From the NCBI GenBank assembly GCA_036265915.1, contig DATAOC010000037.1, positions 1 to 19,670 on the forward strand: a stretch of 19,670 nt of DNA. The letters run 5' to 3'. The notes below the pieces were generated by a model. The model had not been told where the DNA came from. It did no database searches and saw nothing but the letters and a program-made list of their open reading frames with translations. Position numbers and translations under genes: made by a program. The stretch is from AR12 sp036265915. Its GTDB lineage: Bacteria > Methylomirabilota > Methylomirabilia > Rokubacteriales > CSP1-6. Of the stretch, positions 14,823 to 19,670 are shown piece by piece. The stretch's first letter is position 1, and each line of letters starts with the position of its first letter.

Positions 14823-15716
14823 GTGGCGCGCGCGCGTGCGTATCGGGGCGACAGCTATCGCGGCCGCTCGCCGGGCAGTCGCGTGGTGCTCTACGCGACC
14901 ATCACCCTCGTCGCGCTCTGGCTCATCGCGCCCTTCGCCTGGCTCTTCGTGACGAGCGTGTCGTACCAGCGCAACCTGCTGGCCCGCCCGTTCCGGCTGA
15001 TCCCGCCCGAGGTCACGTTCGACAACTACCGCATGATCCTCGGCCTGATGCGCTTCCACGCCGAGGCGCAGGCCGGCCGCATTCTGCCGTCGATGTGGAA
15101 CAGTCTGGTGGTCGCGCTGGTCGTGACCGCCGTCAATCTGGTCGCGGGCACGACCGCCGGCTACGCGTACGCGCGCTTTCGCTTTCCGCTCAAGACGCTG
15201 TCGCTGTTCGCGCTGCTCTTCACGCGCATGCTGCCGACAGTGGTCCTGATCCCGGCGTTCTTCCTCGTGTTCCGCGCGCTCGGACTGCAGAACACGCTCA
15301 CCGGCCTCGTGGTCGCCTACTGCTCGTTCACGCTGCCGTTCACGGTGTGGATCATGAAATCGTACTTCGAGACGGTGCCGATCGAGCTCGACAAGAGCGC
15401 GCTGGTCGACGGCTGCAACCGCTTCCAGGCCTACTATCGCGTGGTGCTCCCTGTCTCGGGGCCCGGTCTGGTCGCCGGCGGCGCCTTCACGTTCATGCTG
15501 TGCTGGAACGAGTTCGTGGTGGCGCAGGTGCTGAACACGAAGCCCGGCACGACGACGCTGCCGCCGGTGATCGCCGGCATGAACGGCCAGATCAACATCG
15601 ACTACTCGGTCATCGCCGCCTCGGGCTTTCTCGGCGCGCTGCCCGCCGTCATCCTGGTCCTGCTCTTCCAGAAGTACATGGTCCAGGGGCTCACGGCCGG
15701 CTCCGTCAAGGGGTGA
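14823..15716 (+). CDS. ABC transporter permease, MalG/UgpE type
   Basis: A 297-residue second inner-membrane permease, pairing with the upstream one. A first helix at about 21-40 (VVLYATITLVALWLIAPFAW) is followed by LFVTSVSYQRNLLARP, typical of MalG-like subunits. The EAA loop is ELDKSALVDGCNRFQAYYRVVLP (about 188-210), where KSA replaces the more usual EAA while D-G-C and LP are kept. The C-terminus QKYMVQGLTAGSVKG is the classic family ending. The start is GTG 14823, 3 nt after the previous stop, with GAGGG just upstream. No ATP-binding subunit gene follows, so the transporter must use an ATPase encoded elsewhere. Confidence 0.94.
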   Translation: MARARAYRGDSYRGRSPGSRVVLYATITLVALWLIAPFAWLFVTSVSYQRNLLARPFRLIPPEVTFDNYRMILGLMRFHAEAQAGRILPSMWNSLVVALVVTAVNLVAGTTAGYAYARFRFPLKTLSLFALLFTRMLPTVVLIPAFFLVFRALGLQNTLTGLVVAYCSFTLPFTVWIMKSYFETVPIELDKSALVDGCNRFQAYYRVVLPVSGPGLVAGGAFTFMLCWNEFVVAQVLNTKPGTTTLPPVIAGMNGQINIDYSVIAASGFLGALPAVILVLLFQKYMVQGLTAGSVKG

Positions 15717-15739
15717 TAGAGTACGCGCGGGAGGCGGCC

Positions 15740-16171
15740 ATGACTCTCTTCAAGCAGTTCACCCACGTCAGCGTCACCGTGACCGATGTCGGCAAGGCGC
15801 GCGAGTTCTATTCCGGCGTCCTCGGCTTCCAGGAGATCGATCGCCCGGCGTTCAACTTCCCGGGCATCTGGTACAGCCTCGGCGGCGACCTCCAGCTGCA
15901 CATCATCCTGAACGATCAGCTCGTGCGGCCGGCCGTGGAGCGCGAGCGCATCGAGGCGCGCTACCCGCACTTCGCGCTGTGGACGGACGACTGCGACGCG
16001 ACGGCGGCGAAGATCGAGGCGCTCGGCCTCGTCTGCCGCGACGTCTTCTCCGGACCCACCGGGCTGCGCCAGGTCTTCGTGAAGGATCCCGACGGCAACA
16101 TGGTCGAGTTCATCGGCCCGTCCACGAAGGCCGGCGAGCGCGTCATGCAATCGGCCGGGACGTACCGGTAG
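15740..16171 (+). CDS. VOC family protein (glyoxalase/dioxygenase fold)
   Basis: A 143-residue vicinal-oxygen-chelate protein with two beta-alpha-beta-beta-beta modules. Candidate metal ligands are H9 (FTHVSVTV), H54 (LQLHIIL), H77 (PHFALWTDD) and E123 (DPDGNMVEFIG), and KAREFYSGVLGF is the usual first-helix signature. The H...H...E arrangement is that of metal-dependent glyoxalase/lyase or ring-cleavage relatives; the reaction cannot be named. ATG 15740 has GGAGG 5 nt upstream. It follows the permease by 23 nt and precedes the duplicated-barrel protein by 4 nt, so it belongs to the same operon and probably acts on the imported compound or its product. Confidence 0.92.
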   Translation: MTLFKQFTHVSVTVTDVGKAREFYSGVLGFQEIDRPAFNFPGIWYSLGGDLQLHIILNDQLVRPAVERERIEARYPHFALWTDDCDATAAKIEALGLVCRDVFSGPTGLRQVFVKDPDGNMVEFIGPSTKAGERVMQSAGTYR

Positions 16172-16175
16172 CCGC

Positions 16176-16805
16176 ATGGCCGGCCACGCGCTCTACCTGG
16201 TCCGCATGGACGTGGCGCACGACCACGAGAAGACGTTCAACGAGGTGTACGACACCGAGCACCTGCCGAGCCTGCGCAAGGTGCCCGGCGTGCGCCGCGC
16301 CGCGCGCTTCCGTCAGGGGTCGCCGACCGACCCGCGCTATCTCGCCGCGTACGAGATGGATTCCCCCGCCGTGTTCGAGAGCGCAGCGTGGAAGGCGGCC
16401 GCGGAGTACGGCCGCTGGAACACGGCCGTGCGGCCGCACACGCTGAACCGGCACCTGGCGATGTACGAGCGGGTCGGTGGCGGCGCGGCGCTCGTCGGCA
16501 CGACGCCCTATGTCTTCTGGGTCATGATGGACGTCGAGGCGCACCGGGAAGCGCTCTTCAACGAGCTCTACGACACCGAGCACATCCCGCTGCTGATGAA
16601 GCTGCCGGGCAGCGTCAACGCCGTGCGCTACCGCACGACGGCGGCCGGCGAGCCGCGGTACCTGTGCGCGTACGAGGTGGACAGCGCCGAGCTGCCGATG
16701 TCGAAGCTCTGGAACGATACGTCGGACATCGGCCGCTGGAAGCCCGAGGTGCGGCCCTACACTTACAACAAGCGCTTCATCGTAAGCGTCCGGCTCCCGG
16801 TGTAG
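16176..16805 (+). CDS. Tandem dimeric alpha/beta-barrel (EthD/DUF4286-like) protein
   Basis: A 209-residue protein made of two copies of one domain. FNEVYDTEHLPSLRKVPG (21-38) recurs as FNELYDTEHIPLLMKLPG (128-145), PRYLAAYEMDS (53-63) as PRYLCAYEVDS (160-170), and GRWNTAVRPH (79-88) as GRWKPEVRPY (186-195). All three are shifted by exactly 107 residues. The YDTEHLP motif after a helix is the hallmark of EthD-like / DUF4286 dimeric alpha/beta-barrel (ferredoxin-like) proteins, which usually pair two chains; here the pair appears fused. The function of these proteins is mostly unknown; relatives take part in degrading aromatic or xenobiotic compounds. It lies 4 nt after the VOC gene and 24 nt before the selenoprotein candidate. 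Confidence 0.88.
   Translation: MAGHALYLVRMDVAHDHEKTFNEVYDTEHLPSLRKVPGVRRAARFRQGSPTDPRYLAAYEMDSPAVFESAAWKAAAEYGRWNTAVRPHTLNRHLAMYERVGGGAALVGTTPYVFWVMMDVEAHREALFNELYDTEHIPLLMKLPGSVNAVRYRTTAAGEPRYLCAYEVDSAELPMSKLWNDTSDIGRWKPEVRPYTYNKRFIVSVRLPV
16176..16805 (+). repeat. Internal protein-level duplication, period 107 residues
   Basis: Three conserved blocks of the encoded protein repeat at a constant offset of 107 residues (321 nt): 21 to 128, 53 to 160 and 79 to 186. There is no insertion or deletion between the blocks, which indicates an in-frame tandem duplication of one domain. Confidence 0.85.
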
Positions 16806-16829
16806 CGAGCGCAGACAGGAGGACGAACG

Positions 16830-17348
16830 ATGGCGCGGATCGAGCCGCTCCGGATCGACCAGGTGGACGCCGACATCCGGCACCTGTGCGAGGAAACGGA
16901 ACGCCAGGCCGGCACGTCGGTGAGCACGCGGACCTACGCGAAGAGCCCGGCCGTGCTCAAGGCCCTCACCGCCTTCCGCGGCGCGCTGGCGCGCGACGGC
17001 TCGCTCGACCCCATCCTCCGCGAGCTGGTCCGGCTCAAGATTGCCGCGCTCAACGCCTGTCGCTACTGACTGACCATCCGCTATGCCGGGGCCCGGCATG
17101 CCGGTCTGACGGAAGCGAAGATCCAGGCGATCAGCGACGAAACGTCGCCGCTCATCACGCCGCGCGAGCGCGCGGCGCTGCGCTTCGCCGAGAAGCTGGC
17201 GGTCGACCACCACAAAGTGGATGACGCGTTCTGGGACGAGCTGCGTGAGCACTTCAGCGAGGGCGAGATCATCGAGCTCGCGGCCAACACGACGCTCTTC
17301 ATCGGCTTCGGCCGCTTGAACGAGATCATCGGCCTCGATCCGGCGTGA
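16830..17348 (+). CDS. Carboxymuconolactone decarboxylase/AhpD-like protein, putative selenoprotein (in-frame TGA = Sec80)
   Basis: An alkylhydroperoxidase-like (CMD/AhpD) helical protein of 172 residues if TGA 17067-17069 is read as selenocysteine, or a 79-residue stub if it is a stop. ATG 16830 has AGGAGG 7 nt upstream. Residues 59-77 (LDPILRELVRLKIAALNAC) are the classic helix before the family's redox CxxC. The motif here is C77-R78-Y79-TGA80, so the TGA replaces the second cysteine exactly. The frame then continues with LTIRYAGARHAGLTEAKI, TPRERAALRFAEKLAVDHH and NTTLFIGFGRLNEIIGLDP, all expected for the family, and ends at TGA 17346-17348. A strong hairpin 13 nt after the TGA fits a bacterial SECIS. 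R84 replaces the histidine often found four residues after the second cysteine. It probably reduces peroxides or thiols. A nonsense mutation is the alternative. Confidence 0.85.
17070..17106 (+). promoter_or_regulatory. Putative bacterial SECIS element after the in-frame TGA
   Basis: The core is a perfect 7-bp stem, AUGCCGG (17083-17089) with CCGGCAU (17093-17099), and a GGC loop (17090-17092). The loop begins 20 nt after the TGA, inside the 16-37 nt window known for bacterial SECIS elements, and carries G in its first two positions. The stem can extend by a U-G pair (17082/17100). A second layer, GACC (17072-17075) with GGUC (17103-17106), can form below it. SelB binding is inferred, not shown. 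Confidence 0.65.
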
Positions 17349-17349
17349 C
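17340..17349 (+). repeat. 10-nt direct repeat CCGGCGTGAC, left copy
   Basis: The left copy covers the last codons and stop of the selenoprotein candidate. An identical copy lies at 18081-18090. Together they bracket the lower-GC hypothetical gene. In GC-rich DNA a 10-nt match encoding Pro-Ala-stop can be chance. Confidence 0.5.
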
Positions 17350-17405
17350 CGGCGCCGCGGTGGCACGCGCCGCCGCCATGCGCCCGCTGGGGGGGACACC
17401 GCCAC

Positions 17406-18089
17406 ATGGGCTGGCTCGTGAAATTGCTCGACAGAGCAGTGCGTGGGCCGCGTCCGGTGCCGGCGTGGCCGCGTTTCGTAGGCGTCGAGTTGCCGGATGC
17501 GCTACTGGCCGACCGTACTCGATCCCGCGTGACGGACACGCCGCCGCACGCGCCGGCGCGGCGCGCCCCCGGCGAGGAGCGCCCCCGTCACACGGCCTGG
17601 TTCAAGCGATTCGCGGAGCGAGCGGGGGTCGCACGGCGCCTGGCGCCCGCCGCGCCGCCTCGGCGTCGATGCTGGGCGCCTGAATCAGAGGACCCCTGGG
17701 AGGCTACCAACGACGGCCTGATCACGCGTCGCCACCTCGAACAGCATCTTCCCGCCGAGCTACCCTTCCATGGCCGCACCCTTACCCGGTCGTCTATCAA
17801 ATCGCATGACGCAACGAGACGGTACGTCGTGCACTACACGTGCGACGACTTCTTCAACTGTCGCGATCACGTTTCGGACGTGGTCGGTGAAACCGCGTTG
17901 CTGTTCGACCCACCGGAGAGGCTGACGGGCAACATGGTCATCGACCGCGTGACGCCGCACGAGCTGCCGGACCTTCTGCGAGGAACGCTGACCAGGATGT
18001 ACCTCGGCGTCGAGGCCTTCCTTCGAAAGGAACTCGCGGAGGGCTGTTCCATCAGGCCTCATCGGCCCCCGCCGTCGAGACCGGCGTGA
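17406..18089 (+). CDS. Hypothetical protein, uncertain
   Basis: An open frame of 227 codons that I do not recognise. The first half is rich in Arg/Pro/Ala and looks like low-constraint or non-coding sequence (for example around residues 45-95). The second half looks more protein-like: RRYVVHYTCDDFFNCRDHVSDVVGETALLFDPP, then TGNMVIDRVTPHELPDLLRGTLTRMYLGVEAFLRKELAEG. No good Shine-Dalgarno precedes ATG 17406; the G-run upstream is too far away. Base composition is visibly less GC-rich than in the neighbours, with many A/T third positions. The stop lies 4 nt before the SDR start, which would suit an operon. It may be a recent insertion, a decayed gene whose true start lies inside, or not coding. 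The stretch 17349-17405 holds nothing else I can support. Confidence 0.4.
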   Translation: MGWLVKLLDRAVRGPRPVPAWPRFVGVELPDALLADRTRSRVTDTPPHAPARRAPGEERPRHTAWFKRFAERAGVARRLAPAAPPRRRCWAPESEDPWEATNDGLITRRHLEQHLPAELPFHGRTLTRSSIKSHDATRRYVVHYTCDDFFNCRDHVSDVVGETALLFDPPERLTGNMVIDRVTPHELPDLLRGTLTRMYLGVEAFLRKELAEGCSIRPHRPPPSRPA

Positions 18090-18090
18090 C
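18081..18090 (+). repeat. 10-nt direct repeat CCGGCGTGAC, right copy
   Basis: Identical to 17340-17349, 741 nt downstream. It covers the end of the hypothetical frame, 3 nt before the SDR start codon. Confidence 0.5.
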
Positions 18091-18093
18091 GCC

Positions 18094-18864
18094 ATGATCG
18101 ATCGCGCGTTCTCACTCGACGATAAGATCGCGCTCGTCGTCGGTGCCGCCAACGGCATCGGCCGCGCGACCGCGCTGGCCTTCGCCGCCGCCGGCGCGCG
18201 CGTGGCCTGCGCAGACGTGGAGGAGCCGAGCGCGAAGGCGACGGCTGCGGACATCGAGCGCGACGGCGGCCAGGCCATGCCCGTGCATCTCGACGTCACC
18301 GACGGCGCGAGCTGCCGCGCCGCGGTCGCGGAGACGGTGCAGCGGCTCGGCGGCGTCGACATCCTGCTCTACGGTGCCGCCGACAACGACCGGACCGCGA
18401 CCGTGCTGGACCTCGACGAGGCGGCGTGGGACCGCGTCATCCGCGTGAACCTCACCGGCGCCTTCCTCATGTGCAAGGCGACGATGCCCGCGATGATCGC
18501 GCGCGGAGGCGGCAGCATCATCCTGATCGCCTCTCAGCTCGGTCGCGTCGGCTCGCCCGGGCGTCCCGCGTATTGCGCCACCAAGGGCGCGCTGATCCAG
18601 CTCGCAAAGGTGCTCGCCGCCGATCACGCGGCGCAGGGCATCCGTGCCAACACGCTGTCTCCGGGCGCCATCGAGACGCGTCGCATGCTGCAGCGCTGGC
18701 GCACGATGGACGAGGCGCGCACCGTGATGGCGCCGAAGCACCTGCTCGGCCGGCTGGGGCAGGCGGAGGAGATCGCTCGCGCGGCCGTCTATCTGGCCAG
18801 CGATGCGTCGTCGTTCATGACGGGCAGCGACCTGCTCGTGGACGGCGGCTACACCGCTATCTAG
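18094..18864 (+). CDS. SDR family NAD(P)-dependent oxidoreductase
   Basis: A 256-residue classical short-chain dehydrogenase/reductase. The cofactor-binding motif is VGAANGIG at 16-23 (GxxxGxG), with D41 after the second strand suggesting NAD(H) preference. The catalytic residues are N119, S147 (IASQLG), Y160 and K164 (YCATKG). The usual NNAG motif is replaced by YGAA at 93-96. The C-terminus has the family's PGAIET and GSDLLVDGGYTAI segments. It oxidises or reduces a hydroxyl/keto group on an unidentified substrate. The ATG at 18094 follows the hypothetical frame by 4 nt; the ribosome binding site is weak. Its stop overlaps the stop of the convergent dehydrogenase gene by 8 nt. Confidence 0.94.
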   Translation: MIDRAFSLDDKIALVVGAANGIGRATALAFAAAGARVACADVEEPSAKATAADIERDGGQAMPVHLDVTDGASCRAAVAETVQRLGGVDILLYGAADNDRTATVLDLDEAAWDRVIRVNLTGAFLMCKATMPAMIARGGGSIILIASQLGRVGSPGRPAYCATKGALIQLAKVLAADHAAQGIRANTLSPGAIETRRMLQRWRTMDEARTVMAPKHLLGRLGQAEEIARAAVYLASDASSFMTGSDLLVDGGYTAI

Positions 18865-19670
18865 CGCTGCGCCGGGCCGCGCCCGGCGCATAGACCTCCG
18901 GGTTCACCACATGGAGCGGCCGCTGGCCGGTGAGCACGCGCGCGATCTCCTCGCCGCACCGCTTCGGCACCGCGGCCACCGCCGCCGTCGAGAAGTAGGC
19001 CGCGTGCGGCGTCGCAATGACGTTGTCCATCGCGAGGAGCGGATTGTCCGGGGCGACCGGCTCGTGCTCCCACACGTCGAGCGCGGCGCCGGCCAGGCGG
19101 CGCTCCTGCAGCGCGCGTATCAGCGCCTTCTCGTCGACGACCGGACCGCGCGAGGTATTGATCAGCAGCGCCGTGGGCTTCATGCGCCGGAAGAACTTCT
19201 CGCCGATCAGGTGGCGCGTCTCGGCGTTCAGCAGCGTGTGCACGCTGACGTAGTCGGCGCGCTCCGCGAGCACCTCGAGCGAGACCCGCTCGACGCCGAG
19301 CTCGGCGAAGCGCCGGTCGTCGACGTAGGGATCGCACGCGATCACCGTCGTCTCGAAGGCGGCGATGCGCTTGCTGAAGGCGCTGCCGATGTTGCCGAGG
19401 CCGACGATGCCGACCGTCTCGCCGTGGAGCGAACCCGTGCGCTCGCCCGGCACCCCGCCGGCCCATACGCCGGCGCGGACCTGGCGGTCCAGGGCGACGA
19501 TCCGGCGGTTCCACGCCAGCAGCAGGGCCACGGCGTGATTGGAGACCTCGCGGACCCAGATGTCGGGGATGTTGACGACGATCACGCCGAGGTCGGTGGC
19601 GGCCTGGACGTCGATGACGTCGTAGCCGACGCCGGTGCGTACGACGGTCTTGAGTCCCTCGAGCGCGCTC
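18857..19670 (-). CDS. D-isomer-specific 2-hydroxyacid dehydrogenase, C-terminal part (start beyond window)
   Basis: 271 codons of an NAD-dependent D-2-hydroxyacid dehydrogenase (phosphoglycerate dehydrogenase-like) entering from the right edge. The frame is open to base 19670, beginning SALEGLKTVVRTGVGYDVID, so the GTG at 19585 is internal and not the start. The NAD-binding motif is GIVGLGNIGSAF with a downstream acidic residue (CDPYVDD). The catalytic trio is visible: Arg in NTSRGPVV, Glu in DVWEHEP and His in TPHAAYFS. The protein ends in VYAPGAARRSAR. These enzymes reduce 2-keto acids to D-2-hydroxy acids or the reverse. The substrate is unknown. The 3' end overlaps the SDR gene by 8 nt on the opposite strand. 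Confidence 0.93.
   Translation of the reverse strand, partial: SALEGLKTVVRTGVGYDVIDVQAATDLGVIVVNIPDIWVREVSNHAVALLLAWNRRIVALDRQVRAGVWAGGVPGERTGSLHGETVGIVGLGNIGSAFSKRIAAFETTVIACDPYVDDRRFAELGVERVSLEVLAERADYVSVHTLLNAETRHLIGEKFFRRMKPTALLINTSRGPVVDEKALIRALQERRLAGAALDVWEHEPVAPDNPLLAMDNVIATPHAAYFSTAAVAAVPKRCGEEIARVLTGQRPLHVVNPEVYAPGAARRSAR

Noticed and set aside
13695..15059. 454-codon minus-strand ORF opposite the permeases
   Set aside because: Highly charged antisense shadow (Glu/Arg/His/Gln) of membrane-protein genes.
17067..17069. Reading the in-frame TGA as a simple pseudogene stop
   Set aside because: Not fully excluded, but the position at the redox cysteine, the intact downstream frame and the correctly spaced hairpin together fit selenocysteine better.
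17093..17104. Perfect 12-nt palindrome CCGGCATGCCGG as an operator
   Set aside because: It lies inside coding sequence and is better explained as part of the SECIS-like hairpin region.
16143..17405. 420-codon minus-strand ORF spanning the selenoprotein region
   Set aside because: Charged low-complexity shadow frame. Its presence could hide the Sec gene, but the plus strand has a Shine-Dalgarno site, family motifs and the SECIS-like hairpin.

Overview
The window is a GC-rich, tightly packed stretch of bacterial chromosome with 24 recognisable or likely genes on both strands. There are no RNA genes, no CRISPR array and no recognisable insertion sequence. The content is accessory catabolism typical of soil bacteria: three luciferase-like (LLM) flavin oxidoreductases, two ACMSD-type amidohydrolases, several small cupins, Gfo/Idh/MocA, SDR and D-2-hydroxyacid dehydrogenases, and a Tat-exported sugar-type ABC binding protein. 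My best guess, from gene content and GC alone, is Candidatus Rokubacteria (Methylomirabilota) or a similar uncultured soil lineage. No marker gene is present to confirm this.

Layout. 1-158 (-) is the start of a cupin-like gene cut by the window edge. 245-1255 (+) is a cytoplasmic amidohydrolase. It converges on a Gfo/Idh/MocA oxidoreductase (1269-2276, -), which diverges from a two-gene unit joined by an ATGA overlap: an LLM oxidoreductase (2324-3121) and a LysA-type PLP decarboxylase (3118-4353). 6854-4367 (-) is a cupin - LLM oxidoreductase - MFS transporter operon. 6958-8663 (+) is a DinB-like protein plus a Tat-exported amidohydrolase, followed by a secreted conserved protein (8742-9509). 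A LysE exporter (10133-9516, -) and an AraC regulator (10138-11004, +) diverge with only 4 nt between the assigned starts. 12463-11001 (-) is a second LLM + cupin pair.

12589-17348 (+) looks like one transcription unit: a Tat-dependent ABC binding protein, two permeases with no ATPase gene beside them, a VOC protein, an internally duplicated alpha/beta-barrel protein, and a carboxymuconolactone-decarboxylase/AhpD-like gene. An uncertain hypothetical gene of lower GC follows (17406-18089), then an SDR (18094-18864). A D-2-hydroxyacid dehydrogenase enters from the right edge on the minus strand.

Main discovery candidate. The AhpD-like gene at 16830-17348 has an in-frame TGA (17067-17069) exactly where the second cysteine of the family's CxxC redox motif belongs, giving C77-R-Y-U80. 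The frame stays open for 92 more codons of good family sequence. A perfect 7-bp hairpin with a GGC loop starts 13 nt after the TGA and fits a bacterial SECIS element. A standard gene caller would end this protein at 79 residues. I read it as a selenoprotein.

Other points of interest are a recurring promoter pattern (TTGAC[A/C]-16 to 18 nt-CAGA[G/T/C]T) before three plus-strand units, two genes whose best start lacks ATG/GTG/TTG, an exact 107-residue internal repeat, and a 10-nt direct repeat bracketing the low-GC hypothetical gene.
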